Shown here piece after piece: positions 43,123 to 52,643 of a DNA stretch of 64,000 nt. Positions within the stretch are counted from its first letter, which is position 1, and every line of letters begins with the position of its first letter. The notes below the pieces were generated by a model that did no database searches, was not told the origin of the DNA, and saw only the letters and a list, made by a program, of their open reading frames with translations. The stretch comes from JAMOAW01 sp039908535 (GTDB taxonomy: Bacteria; Pseudomonadota; Magnetococcia; Magnetococcales; JADFZT01). The stretch lies in NCBI GenBank assembly GCA_039908535.1, contig JAMOAW010000001.1, forward strand, positions 1-64,000. The letters are read 5' to 3'. The translations under genes and the position numbers were made by a program.

Positions 43123-44031
43123 TTACATAACATCAAAAACCTCTTTCACCCGATCCCGTAACCAGATATTGGCCAGGCTTTTATCGGTTCTAGGGTGCCA
43201 AGCGAGACCGATGTTGAGGGGGTCGGTGGTGAAGGGAAGTTTGGAGATACCTAGGGGAAAAGATTTGGCGACCAAATCGGCGACCCGGTCGGGTAAAACG
43301 GCGAAAAGATCACTGCTGGAGACCAAATAAGGAAGTAAACTTAAAGAAAAAAGACGAGAAACCACACGGCGTTCTAAGCCTTGCTGAGAAAGTGCCAAAT
43401 CCACCACCGTGTTGTGCAATCCGCGTGGATAATAATGCACATGACGAGCAGCAAGAAAATTTTCTAATGTTAACGCCTCGCCAACCAGCGGATGGCCCTT
43501 ACGATAGACGCAGACATACGTCATATCTAACAGACGATGCAAGCGCAAGGTGTTGGGCACCATCCGAAAACGCCCCACGACCAAATCCACGACCCCATTT
43601 TCCAAGCCATGAACATCCCCCTCGGCCCCAAGATCCACCAAATCCACCGTCACGCCAGGAGCCAACACCAACAACTTTTCCAAAAGAGTGGGCAGCAAAA
43701 CCATGGCGGCATAATCCACCAACCCGATCCGAAACACCTGCTTGGAACGAGATGGATCAAAAATCTCTTGATCCAAGGCTTGACGCACCTGCTTTAAAGC
43801 CAAGGCCACCGGCTCGGCCAACTCCATGGCTCTGGGGGTGGGATCCATACGATGTCCGGTTTTGATAAACAACGGATCGCCAAAAATCTCCCGCAACCGG
43901 CGCAAGGTATTGCTCATCGCCGCCTGGGTGATCCCCAAAATCCGCCCTGCCCGCGTGACACCTCGTTCGGTCATCAGCGTATCAAAAGCCACCAATAAAT
44001 TAAGATCAAAATTTCCTAAGTCGCTCTTCAT
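43123..44031 (-). CDS. LysR-family transcriptional regulator
   Basis: About 302 residues. An N-terminal winged helix-turn-helix (FDLNLLVAFDTLMTERGVTRAG, LGITQAAMSNTLRRLREIFGDPLF) and a periplasmic-binding-fold effector domain (about 95-300). The helix-turn-helix resembles the NodD/NahR branch. ATG 44031 is chosen; longer frames run into the hairpin repeat. It may or may not control the downstream ATPase/TOPRIM pair, 28 bases away. Confidence 0.92.
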   Translation of the reverse strand: MKSDLGNFDLNLLVAFDTLMTERGVTRAGRILGITQAAMSNTLRRLREIFGDPLFIKTGHRMDPTPRAMELAEPVALALKQVRQALDQEIFDPSRSKQVFRIGLVDYAAMVLLPTLLEKLLVLAPGVTVDLVDLGAEGDVHGLENGVVDLVVGRFRMVPNTLRLHRLLDMTYVCVYRKGHPLVGEALTLENFLAARHVHYYPRGLHNTVVDLALSQQGLERRVVSRLFSLSLLPYLVSSSDLFAVLPDRVADLVAKSFPLGISKLPFTTDPLNIGLAWHPRTDKSLANIWLRDRVKEVFDVM

Positions 44032-44053
44032 GGTCTCACAGCTCTCATGGGGT

Positions 44054-44212
44054 TGAACATGGTGCCCTGCAGGCAAAAAAGTTAAAATCAAAACCCTGGG
44101 GGATGAATCCCCCAGACCCCCTCTTTTTTTTAAGTATTAAAAGAAAAGGGTGGGGGGATTGGGGGGCGGTTCTCCGCCCCCCAAGGTCTTGATTTTTATT
44201 TTTCCGATACAT
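44054..44212 (-). repeat. Intergenic hairpin repeat, copy 15 (reverse, full length)
   Basis: A well-preserved copy from GAACATGGTGCCCTGCAGGC to TTTTTCCGATAC, between the LysR and lytic transglycosylase genes. Confidence 0.92.
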
Positions 44213-44228
44213 TAAAATCTCTCTTTTT

Positions 44229-44861
44229 TCAACGAGGCAATCGATCCCGACACGCTGCCAACTGGGCCCGATATTGTTTAGCATTTTCCACCACTTTATC
44301 GGCCACCTTAAGCAGCCAAGCCTTTTTCAAAAAAGTTTTCTGTTTATATCCCCCATGCCCTTCATGGTAAGCCAAATATAGCTCCCTGGCATCCCACTTG
44401 GAAATCCCCAAATTTTTCGCGCTATGATTGCAATAAAAACCGATAAAATCCACCGCATCGCTAAAATTATCCCGATCGGCCCAACGGTTACCACTCTTTA
44501 TTCTATACCAATCCCAGGTATCATCCAATGCCTGGGAATATCCATATGCAGAAGAGGGGCGTGGTCCCGGAATAAACCAAAACAGAGTCGTTCTCGGGGG
44601 ACGGGCATCGTGCTTAAAATGGGATTCCTGATGAATAATCGCCAATTGAATATGAATTGGCACCCCCCATTTTTCATAAGTTTTCTGCATATCCTGATAC
44701 CAATCGCTTTTATCATCAAAAATGGCGCAGGCATTCTCAATATTGCTCGGTGGACGAACCGAGGCACACCCATGCAGCAACAAAACCATACCCCAAAAAA
44801 AACATAAAAAATACCAGTTCCCAATCCACCCCTGTTGGTTCAGAATAGACAACCTCAACAT
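44229..44861 (-). CDS. Lytic-transglycosylase-like lipoprotein (SLT fold)
   Basis: 210 residues. The lipobox LLHGC (C32) follows an unusually long N-terminus. The SLT-like domain has the catalytic E79 in AIIHQESHF, then SSAYGYSQALDDTWDWY and LYLAYHEGHGGY. Such enzymes cleave peptidoglycan in the periplasm to make space for machines or for turnover. A start further downstream would give a more usual signal peptide. Confidence 0.85.
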   Translation of the reverse strand: MLRLSILNQQGWIGNWYFLCFFWGMVLLLHGCASVRPPSNIENACAIFDDKSDWYQDMQKTYEKWGVPIHIQLAIIHQESHFKHDARPPRTTLFWFIPGPRPSSAYGYSQALDDTWDWYRIKSGNRWADRDNFSDAVDFIGFYCNHSAKNLGISKWDARELYLAYHEGHGGYKQKTFLKKAWLLKVADKVVENAKQYRAQLAACRDRLPR

Positions 44862-44895
44862 AAATCCATATCCTTCTCATTTGATGACACAAAGA

Positions 44896-44910
44896 GTATA
44901 CTATAATATT
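44896..44910 (+). promoter_or_regulatory. Possible sigma-70 -10 region upstream of the RND operon
   Basis: TATAAT is at 44902-44907 in a short A/T-rich divergent region. TTGATG lies 15 bases upstream, closer than the usual 17, so the call is tentative. Confidence 0.35.
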
Positions 44911-44982
44911 TACATATAGAAAGAATCATCGTCTATGATCTTTCATCCATTTTTCCCTCATTGCCTTTAAAAAAAATCTACC

Positions 44983-46002
44983 ATGTATATTTTTTTCTCT
45001 TTCCAATTGTTATTTATAATTTTTCTTGGCACTCTCTCCGTCCATGCCGAAGAACCCGTCTTGGTATCTACACAACCCATTTCCGAAATAATCCGCTACC
45101 CCAACGCCTCGGCCACGGCCTTGGTCGTATCCCTCAACGATACCCTCTTGAGCAGTGAAGTTTCTGGAACTATTGAAAAAATTTCAGTACAGGTCGGCCA
45201 ACGGGTTCAAACGGGACAAGAACTTCTCCAGTTGGACAACTGGGAGTATCGATTACAACGCGACCAAGCCAAGTCGGCTCTCGACCGCTTACAGGCGCAA
45301 CTGGAACTGGTACGCAAACAATATAATCGCTCTGCACAACTTCGCCAAGAGGGCCATGCCAGCGCAGAGCTGCTGGAACAACGTCAATCCGAGTTGACCG
45401 CCCTGCAAGCACAACTCATAGAACAAGAATCCATTTTGAAAGCGGCGCAAACACGCCTGAATAAATCTCTTCTTAAAGCCCCGTTTACAGGCATTGTCAG
45501 CCAACGCTTGGCCCAAATCGGCAGTTGGGCCGCCCCTGGCCTCCCCTTAATCCATCTGGTGGATACCGAAGAGTTGGAATTGATCGCCCAAGTGGGAAGC
45601 TCCGAGGCCAAACGTCTCACAGGGAAAGAGGTCTGGCACTTTTATTGGGAGGGGGAGAACTATCCTCTACAACTGCGGATTATTCTCCCTTTGGAAGACC
45701 CAGAGACCAAAACACGACAGGCCCGTTTTTTATTCAGCGGCGCAAAACCTCCCCCTGGAGCCAACGGTCAACTCCAATGGCAAACCACACGCCCCTATCT
45801 TCCCCCCTCGGTTTTGGTCCAACGAGACGGCGTGTTGGGCATTTTTTTAGCCCACTCTGGACAGGCTCTCTTTCATCCCCTTCCCGATGCCCAAGAGGGA
45901 CGTGCGGTCCCCTTATTGGAACTCCCCACCGAAGAGATCATCCTCTCTGGTCGGGAGGGGTTAAGCCACGGCACCCCTATTCGCATCACAGCCAGCCCCT
46001 GA
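44983..46002 (+). CDS. RND efflux periplasmic adaptor (membrane fusion) protein
   Basis: 339 residues. A signal peptide (ends near SVHA) is followed by a lipoyl-like half-motif (GTIEKISVQVGQRVQTGQELLQLD). A coiled-coil hairpin (about 80-145) and the second lipoyl half (LLKAPFTGIVSQRLAQIGSW) come next. It joins the inner-membrane pump to an outer-membrane channel, which is not encoded here. The RND gene begins eight bases after the stop. Confidence 0.92.
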   Translation: MYIFFSFQLLFIIFLGTLSVHAEEPVLVSTQPISEIIRYPNASATALVVSLNDTLLSSEVSGTIEKISVQVGQRVQTGQELLQLDNWEYRLQRDQAKSALDRLQAQLELVRKQYNRSAQLRQEGHASAELLEQRQSELTALQAQLIEQESILKAAQTRLNKSLLKAPFTGIVSQRLAQIGSWAAPGLPLIHLVDTEELELIAQVGSSEAKRLTGKEVWHFYWEGENYPLQLRIILPLEDPETKTRQARFLFSGAKPPPGANGQLQWQTTRPYLPPSVLVQRDGVLGIFLAHSGQALFHPLPDAQEGRAVPLLELPTEEIILSGREGLSHGTPIRITASP

Positions 46003-46009
46003 CCCCGCC

Positions 46010-49000
46010 ATGCTCCGTCCCCTACTCCAAAATCATGTTTTTGCCAATCTAACCTTTGCCTTGATTTTGATCACTGGCTTTCTCGCCTATTTTTTACTCC
46101 CCAGACAACAAGATCCAGATATGAATTTTAACTGGATCCAGATCGTCACCCTCTATCCTGGTGCATCTGCCGAAGATATCGAAAAATTGATCACCGATCC
46201 TTTGGAAGAGGCGATCGAAAAGGTGGCCGATATCCGTTTTGTCTCTTCCGATAGCCAAAACGGCACATCGACCATTCTGGTCCGCTTCAACGAAATAGAT
46301 GCCCACACCTTTGACAAACGAATCAATGACCTACGCCGTGAAGTTGCCAACAAAGAGCCGGAACTCCCCGCCCAAATCGTCTCCCCCTTCATCCTAGAGA
46401 TCACCAGCTCTAACGGTTTTCCCAGTGCCATAGTCGTTATTCAGGGCCAAGAGGATGACGAAAATTTACGCCGCCAAGCCCTCCATGTCCAAAAAGATAT
46501 CGAACAGCTTAAAGGGGTAGACATGGTCTTGCCTATTGCGCTACGAGATCCTGAAATACAAATTCGTTTTTTTCCCGAGCGTCTGGCCAACCTTAAAATC
46601 ACCCCCATGCAGGTGGCCGATGCCATCCGGGCGCGCTTTCGGGATGTCTCGGCCGGGGCCATGACCGTTGATGGCAAAAACTGGCTCTTACGCCTAGAAG
46701 GCACAACCCCAGACCCCGACGAATTGGCCCGCTGGACACTCCCCTCACTCCAGGGAGAAATCCCTCTCAGTCGCATCGCCGAAGTGGTGCGCTCCCGCGA
46801 AAAACCAGCGTATCAAGTTCGCTACCAGGGGAAACCCGCTGTTTTGCTCTCTATCACCAAACAGGTGGGACAAAACTCTTTGACGCTTACCGATCGCATC
46901 CGCCAATACATCGAACAACGTCAAGAACTCCATGGGGTAACTGGCGTTGCGGTCGTACTGGCCGACGACCAAACCTCAACGGTTCGCAATGCCTTATCGG
47001 TCATGGAGAGCAACGCCCTATTGGGGCTTATGTTGGTTTTATTGGTCACTTGGTTATTTTTTGGCGGCAGAATCGCCTTTTTGGTCTCCCTTGGCATTCC
47101 CTTCGCTCTTGCCGGAACATTTGCCCTGCTCTATAGCCTTGGAGAGAGTCTCAATGTCATGGTGCTTCTGGGGGTGGTCATTGCCTTAGGCATGTTAGTC
47201 GATGATGCCGTGGTGGTGGTCGAAGCCATTTTCATTCGACTCCAAACGGGCAGCAAACCCTTGGAGGCCTGCATCGCTGCCCTACAGGAGGTCGCTCTTC
47301 CCGTTGCCTCCTCCAGCCTCACCACTATTGCCGCCTTTTTGCCCCTCATGCTGCTGCCCGGAATTTTGGGAAAGTTTATGCGGGTCATCCCACTGGTGGT
47401 CACCTTGAGTTTAATCATCAGTTTGGTCGAAGCCTTCTGGATGTTGCCGACCCATGTGACCGTCATTAAGATGAATATCAACCGTTTCAGCACGATGACT
47501 CAGAGACGTCGCCGCATTCTCCAGCGCACCCGCTCATTTTATATAAAACTCCTCTGCCGATTTTTCCGTTATCCCCGCTTTTTTATAACCTTCACAATGG
47601 TCCTGGTTGGGCTCTCCGTTGCGGCTCTTACCGGCGGATGGGTGCGCATGGATTTTTTTGCCATGGATCCCTTGCCGATCTACTACGTCAACATTGAAAT
47701 GGCCCCAGGAGATCCCCTTGAACACACCATGCAGACCGTGTTGGCGGTGGAAAAAGAGGTAAACAAAGCGCTTCGACCCGGCGAGGCCAGGGCGGTGGTC
47801 TCTTATGCGGGGCAGATGTTTACCGATACCAAACCCTTTTTTGGGGACCGCTACGGTCAAATTTTGGTGAGTCTCTCCCCAGACCGTTCGGCCCGGCGGC
47901 CCATCCAAGAGATCATTGATGGGATGCGTGGTGCGGTTTTAGCGGTACCGGGAGCTGAAAAAATCTCCTTTTTTCCCCTCACGGGTGGTCCCCCGGTCAG
48001 CAAACCCATCAGCGTGAAGGTGCGGGGCGAAACCTTTGAAGAGATTCTTCCCGCCAGCCGCGCCCTGCGTGCCATTTTAGCAGATATGCCAGAGATCTAC
48101 GACATCACCGACAACTATGCCCAAGGGCGCACCGAACTGCTCCTCAAACCCGATGGAGAGGCCATCCGCCAAGCCGGTCTTAATCCGGGCGATGTGTCGC
48201 GCCTGATCCAACTGTTGGGGGATGGCGAGGTGGTCAGCAGTTTGCAAGACCGAGGCGAAAAAGTCGAACTACGCATGTTGGCCCACAGCCGCGACATCCA
48301 AGAGATTGACCAACTTCTGAACACCCCCCTGGCCCTGCCCAACGGCGACTCAATCGCCCTGGAAGCTCTCACCACCCATCAGGTACGCCAGGGAATTGAT
48401 GCCATTCGTCATTATAACTATCGACGAGCCATCACCATTGAGGCCGATCTGGATAAAAAACGTCTGGATGTCGTTGCCGCCAATACCCAACTCCAAAAGG
48501 CCTGGGAAAAAATTCAACCCCAATATCCGGGGGTCTCTCTAGATTTTTCAGGCATCATGGACGATATCACCGAAAGCATGGATGCCATTTTTACCCTGTT
48601 TTTATTTGGTATCGGATTGATCTACATGATTTTGGGCACTCAATTTCGCAGTTATTTTCAACCTTTTTTGATCCTCACCACCATTCCCATGGCCTTTATG
48701 GGTGTCCTCTGCGGACTGCTCATCACGGGCCACCCCTTAAGCCTGTACACTTTATATGGGGTGGTGGCCCTCTCTGGCATCGCGGTCAACTCCTCCATTG
48801 TCTTGATTTCGGCGGCCAACGACCGCATTCAAAGCGGAATTCCCCCCCTGCACGCCATTCTCTATGCGGCGCGGCGGCGGATTATTCCCATTTTAATCAC
48901 CTCCCTCACCACCATAGCCGGCTTAAGCTCCTTGGCCTTTGGCCTTGGCGGGCACTCTCTGCTCTGGGGACCGGTAGCCACTGCCATTGTGTGGGGATTA

Positions 49001-49102
49001 TTTTTTTCCACACTCTTGACCCTTTTTCTGATTCCTTTACTTTACTGGCTATTTTCGCGCCGCACATACACCCCTAAAACACTCAACAACCATGCTGATT
49101 GA
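46010..49102 (+). CDS. RND-family efflux permease
   Basis: 1030 residues, normal for the family. Twelve membrane helices with two large periplasmic loops after helices 1 and 7. The proton-relay pair DD is in LGMLVDDAVVVVEAI on helix 4. FSGIMDDITESMDAIFTLF and GTQFRSYFQPFLILTTIPMA are standard family regions. The overall look is AcrB/MexF-like rather than a metal pump. The substrate cannot be told from sequence. The stop overlaps the next gene's start by 11 bases. Confidence 0.95.
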   Translation: MLRPLLQNHVFANLTFALILITGFLAYFLLPRQQDPDMNFNWIQIVTLYPGASAEDIEKLITDPLEEAIEKVADIRFVSSDSQNGTSTILVRFNEIDAHTFDKRINDLRREVANKEPELPAQIVSPFILEITSSNGFPSAIVVIQGQEDDENLRRQALHVQKDIEQLKGVDMVLPIALRDPEIQIRFFPERLANLKITPMQVADAIRARFRDVSAGAMTVDGKNWLLRLEGTTPDPDELARWTLPSLQGEIPLSRIAEVVRSREKPAYQVRYQGKPAVLLSITKQVGQNSLTLTDRIRQYIEQRQELHGVTGVAVVLADDQTSTVRNALSVMESNALLGLMLVLLVTWLFFGGRIAFLVSLGIPFALAGTFALLYSLGESLNVMVLLGVVIALGMLVDDAVVVVEAIFIRLQTGSKPLEACIAALQEVALPVASSSLTTIAAFLPLMLLPGILGKFMRVIPLVVTLSLIISLVEAFWMLPTHVTVIKMNINRFSTMTQRRRRILQRTRSFYIKLLCRFFRYPRFFITFTMVLVGLSVAALTGGWVRMDFFAMDPLPIYYVNIEMAPGDPLEHTMQTVLAVEKEVNKALRPGEARAVVSYAGQMFTDTKPFFGDRYGQILVSLSPDRSARRPIQEIIDGMRGAVLAVPGAEKISFFPLTGGPPVSKPISVKVRGETFEEILPASRALRAILADMPEIYDITDNYAQGRTELLLKPDGEAIRQAGLNPGDVSRLIQLLGDGEVVSSLQDRGEKVELRMLAHSRDIQEIDQLLNTPLALPNGDSIALEALTTHQVRQGIDAIRHYNYRRAITIEADLDKKRLDVVAANTQLQKAWEKIQPQYPGVSLDFSGIMDDITESMDAIFTLFLFGIGLIYMILGTQFRSYFQPFLILTTIPMAFMGVLCGLLITGHPLSLYTLYGVVALSGIAVNSSIVLISAANDRIQSGIPPLHAILYAARRRIIPILITSLTTIAGLSSLAFGLGGHSLLWGPVATAIVWGLFFSTLLTLFLIPLLYWLFSRRTYTPKTLNNHAD

Positions 49103-49463
49103 ATACAAATCTTTCTCCACCGATCCTCTCACGCTTTTGCAACGTCGCTGGTTTCAAGACGATTATTTTGATTTATTTGTTTGGATCACTGAGAAAAACG
49201 CGCTGCATGCTTGGCAACTCTGCTATGATAGGCAGGGATTAGAGGGCATGTTAACATGGCACCAAAAACGCAATCACCTAACCCACGAACGCCTAGACGA
49301 TGGAGAGGCATCGCCCCTCCACAACAGAACCCCCATTGCCATTCCCGATGGACTCCCCCCCATGACAATGGTATATTTACAATTTCAACAACGAGCATCC
49401 CATCTACCCTCCTTTATTTTTGACCCGATATTGGCGCAACTCGCCTTGGCGGCCAAAATATAA
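49092..49463 (+). CDS. Uncharacterised 123-residue protein coupled to the RND pump
   Basis: It starts inside the end of the RND gene (11-base overlap), which suggests coupled translation. Features include an aromatic N-terminus (RRWFQDDYFDLFVWITEKNALHAWQLCYD) and a C-terminal FIFDPILAQLALAAKI helix. There is no signal peptide or membrane helix. The family is not recognised. Confidence 0.65.
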   Translation: MLIEYKSFSTDPLTLLQRRWFQDDYFDLFVWITEKNALHAWQLCYDRQGLEGMLTWHQKRNHLTHERLDDGEASPLHNRTPIAIPDGLPPMTMVYLQFQQRASHLPSFIFDPILAQLALAAKI

Positions 49464-49492
49464 AAACAACGCGAGCAACGGTCTCATGGATC

Positions 49493-50788
49493 ATGAATAT
49501 ATGGTGCCTCTCTCTCTTTTGTCTGTTGATCACCACCGCTTGTGCTGGGGGCTCCCCCACCTCCGAACGCACCCATGGGGTGTTGACCTCCGAATCTGGC
49601 GTTCTTTATGAAGGAGAACTTCTAAACGGTCTTAAAGATGGCCATGGCGTACAAACCTGGCCGGATGGGGCACGCTTTGAAGGGGAATTTAAAAAAGGAG
49701 TCCGCACCGGTCCAGGTCTCTTTATTTGGCCCGATGGGGCACGTTTTACCGGTCAGTTTGTCCAGGGAAAAAAAGAGGGGAAGGGCATATTCTCCTGGCC
49801 GGATGGTTCCACCTATGAAGGGGAATTTAAAGAGGGGAAAAAACATGGTACGGGCCTGTTTACCTCGGCCAACAAAACCGTCGAGGTCTGTTATCAACTC
49901 CCCAAACAGCTGCGCCAAGTGTGGGAGGAGGATCGACAGATCGAAAGCCAAGAGATTCCCCCCCAACTCCCTACCGGAACACCCTCGCGCTCCTCTTTGC
50001 CAACGATCCCAGGCGAAGCGAAATTAACCCTTAGCACGACCCTATTCACCAAACCTGCAGCTGCTCATATCGATCAACAACCACTCCCCCCCCTGCCCGC
50101 TTCCCCTGACACCTGGAGCGAACCAACCACGGGTCTGACCTTTGTGCATATTCCCTCTGGCTGTTTTAATATGGGAAGTACCCTTGGTAAAGAGGATGAA
50201 AAGCCGGTTCATAAGGTGTGCCTAGATGATTTTTGGCTCGGAAAATTTGAAGTGACCCAAAAGCAATGGTACCAAATCATGGGCGGTTCTCCTCCCAGTA
50301 GCCTAACCGCCGAACACCCCATTGGCCATATAACTTGGAATCAAATCGCCCTCTTTATAGATAGACTCAATCAACGCGCGCCTCAGGGCTACCGCTTACC
50401 CTCGGAAGCCGAATGGGAATATGCCTGCCGCGGTGGGAGTCAGGAGCAAAGCTATTGTGGGGGGGAGAATTATGCTGATTTGGCTTGGTTTAAGGAAAAC
50501 AGTGACTCCTCCAGCCATCCAGTCGGTGAAAAAAAGCCCAATAATTTTGGCCTATATGACATGACTGGCAATGTCTGGGAATGGGTTGCGGACCGTTATG
50601 ATCCAACCTACTACCAACAGGCTCCTGAAAAAAATCCGCCAGGGGCAAGCATGGGCTCGACACATGTTTTCCGAGGCGGTGCCTGGCTGAGTACACCCGA
50701 TCAACTACGAGCGACAGCCAGACACCATTTATCCCCAGACAGAGGGTATGGACTCCTAGGTTTCCGTTTACGACGCAACGGTGATTGA
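49493..50788 (+). CDS. MORN-repeat plus FGE-like (SUMF1) domain lipoprotein
   Basis: 431 residues. A lipoprotein-like signal (LLITTAC, C17) is followed by four MORN repeats (about 35-125, units such as YEGEFKEGKKHGTG). After a Pro/Thr linker comes a formylglycine-generating-enzyme/SUMF1-type fold (about 208-431: FVHIPSGCFNMGS, YRLPSEAEWEYACRGG, MTGNVWEWVADRY, FRGGAW). The reactive cysteines near RGGSWLC are replaced (RGGAWLST), so it is probably a binding rather than a catalytic domain. It is likely periplasmic, and its gene closes the RND operon. Confidence 0.88.
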   Translation: MNIWCLSLFCLLITTACAGGSPTSERTHGVLTSESGVLYEGELLNGLKDGHGVQTWPDGARFEGEFKKGVRTGPGLFIWPDGARFTGQFVQGKKEGKGIFSWPDGSTYEGEFKEGKKHGTGLFTSANKTVEVCYQLPKQLRQVWEEDRQIESQEIPPQLPTGTPSRSSLPTIPGEAKLTLSTTLFTKPAAAHIDQQPLPPLPASPDTWSEPTTGLTFVHIPSGCFNMGSTLGKEDEKPVHKVCLDDFWLGKFEVTQKQWYQIMGGSPPSSLTAEHPIGHITWNQIALFIDRLNQRAPQGYRLPSEAEWEYACRGGSQEQSYCGGENYADLAWFKENSDSSSHPVGEKKPNNFGLYDMTGNVWEWVADRYDPTYYQQAPEKNPPGASMGSTHVFRGGAWLSTPDQLRATARHHLSPDRGYGLLGFRLRRNGD

Positions 50789-50799
50789 TTCCTAGGATT

Positions 50800-50935
50800 T
50801 TTTAAAATCAAAACCCTGGGGGATGAATCCCCCAGACCCCCTCTTTTTTTTTAAAGAATTAAAAAAAAAGAGGGGGGGGGTATTGGAGGGCGGTTCTCCG
50901 CCCCCCAAGGTCTTGATTTTTTATTTTTCCGATAC
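50800..50935 (-). repeat. Intergenic hairpin repeat, copy 16 (reverse), overlapping a gene 3' end
   Basis: It lacks the outer GAACATG end. Its terminal TTTTTCCGATAC on the plus strand encodes the VSEK-stop end of the minus-strand gene at 50921-51205, as happens at leuB. Confidence 0.9.
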
Positions 50936-51205
50936 ATGAAACACCTCTTTGACCAATTTATCTATGGCTTGGCCTACCGCTTCTGGTATGGGTAACGGTT
51001 CTTCTGTTGCCAACATTTCAATCGCCTTTTTGACCGAATCCATGCCAAAAAGAGTGATTGAATCCCCTTTTCCCACGGACGAATCCTTTCCCGCACCGGG
51101 TGACATACCAATATTATTGGAATGTACCAAGCTATCATACCCAATCCATTGGGTCTGTGCGTTACCGGACGTCCGAACGGGTTGATAAGCCGTTTGAATG
51201 CTCAT
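50921..51205 (-). CDS. Small protein of unknown function ending in repeat-derived VSEK
   Basis: About 94 residues. AGGAGG lies six bases before ATG 51205. The first half is polar and glycine-rich (SLVHSNNIGMSPGAGKDSSV); the second half is helical (GMDSVKKAIEMLATEEPLPI). The final HVSEK-stop comes from the adjacent hairpin repeat. The family is not recognised. Confidence 0.6.
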   Translation of the reverse strand: MSIQTAYQPVRTSGNAQTQWIGYDSLVHSNNIGMSPGAGKDSSVGKGDSITLFGMDSVKKAIEMLATEEPLPIPEAVGQAIDKLVKEVFHVSEK

Positions 51206-51458
51206 GACAAGCCTCCTATCAACTTTTTTTTGTAATTCGACGATCCTTAAATGAATAGATCGGCATCCTAGTACAAAAGCTTGAGAGAATTTTTCAGATC
51301 GGTATTTTTTTACGGAGTTCTCGTCCAAGCCATTAACAGAGCAAAAAAATCGGAAGTCACCTCCAATGAATCTTTTTTTTCTTTACACAGGGATATCTTA
51401 TAAACTAATATTGAAATCATAAAAACTACACAAAAAAAATACCTTAAAGGATAAATTT

Positions 51459-52643
51459 ATGCAAATTGAAGCTATTCGACTCAAAAATTTTAAATGTTTT
51501 AAAGAAATTGAAATTAAAAGCATACCACGTTTTTGCGTCCTAGTAGGGGCCAATGGTACTGGAAAATCCACCCTATTTCATCTGTTCGGCTTCTTACGCG
51601 AAGCCTTTACCAGCAATATCCACATGGCTCTCATAAAAATGGGCGGGAGTCGAGGCTTCCATGAGGTACGCAGTCGAGGCGCGGATGGGGATATTGAAAT
51701 CGAATTAAAATTTCGAACCAAGCCTACCGAACCTCTCGCCACCTATTTTCTATGCATTGGTGAAGAAAATGGTCATCCAATTGTCCGCCGTGAAATCTTA
51801 AAATATCGTCGTGGCAGCCATGGACAGCCGTGGCATTTTTTAGATTTTAAAAATGGCGTTGGAGAAGCTGTCACCAACGAGTTAGAAAATATCAAAGATG
51901 TCCAACATCTCCATCGCGAGGAACAAAAGCTTAAATCCTCAGACATTCTTGCCATTAAGGGACTCGCTCAATTTGAACGTTTTCCAGCCGTCATGGCCCT
52001 GGGAAACCTGATTGAAAACTGGCATATCTCCGATTTTCACATCAACCGCGCGCGCCCTGAGCAAGAAGCCGGTTACGCCGAACATCTCTCTTCAGAAGGG
52101 GAAAACCTCTCTCTGGTCATACAATTTCTGCATTCAAAACACCCAAAAATTTTTAAAAAAATCCTCGACAAACTGGCCGAACGGGTGCCAGGTATCCGCA
52201 AAGTAGAAGCCAAAACAACGGAAGAGGGCAGAATTTTGTTACGCTTTCAAGATGAGTCCTTCAAAGATCCCTTTTTAGCGCGCTATGTTTCCGATGGCAC
52301 CATCAAAATGCTGGCCTATCTCACCCTGCTGTTTGATCCCTCGCCCCATTCGCTCCTATGCGTTGAAGAGCCAGAAAATCAACTCTACCCGACTTTATTA
52401 GAGGAACTGGCCGAAGAGTTTCGTAATTACGCCGAAAAAGGAGGACAAGTGTTTGTCTCTACCCACTCGCCAGACTTTTTAAATGCGATGAAAATTGACG
52501 AGGTGTTCTGGTTGGTCAAAGAGCGTGGCTATACCCAAGTGCGCCGAGCTTCAGAGAATGATCAATTGCAAGCCTATATGCAAGATGGGGATAAAATGGG
52601 CTATCTATGGAAACAAGATCTTTTCCCAGGGGCACAACCGTAA
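51459..52643 (+). CDS. AAA/ABC-type ATPase (AAA_21-like), defence pair 2
   Basis: 394 residues. Walker A GANGTGKS (30-37), a helical/beta insert, a loose signature at YVSDGTIKMLAYL, Walker B LLCVEE (299-304) and H-loop STHSPDF. It is the RecF/SMC-related ATPase type that partners DUF4276 or TOPRIM proteins. It shares little sequence with the ATPase at 41926 beyond the motifs, so the two pairs are independent. The stop and the partner's start share one base (TAATG). Confidence 0.85.
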   Translation: MQIEAIRLKNFKCFKEIEIKSIPRFCVLVGANGTGKSTLFHLFGFLREAFTSNIHMALIKMGGSRGFHEVRSRGADGDIEIELKFRTKPTEPLATYFLCIGEENGHPIVRREILKYRRGSHGQPWHFLDFKNGVGEAVTNELENIKDVQHLHREEQKLKSSDILAIKGLAQFERFPAVMALGNLIENWHISDFHINRARPEQEAGYAEHLSSEGENLSLVIQFLHSKHPKIFKKILDKLAERVPGIRKVEAKTTEEGRILLRFQDESFKDPFLARYVSDGTIKMLAYLTLLFDPSPHSLLCVEEPENQLYPTLLEELAEEFRNYAEKGGQVFVSTHSPDFLNAMKIDEVFWLVKERGYTQVRRASENDQLQAYMQDGDKMGYLWKQDLFPGAQP

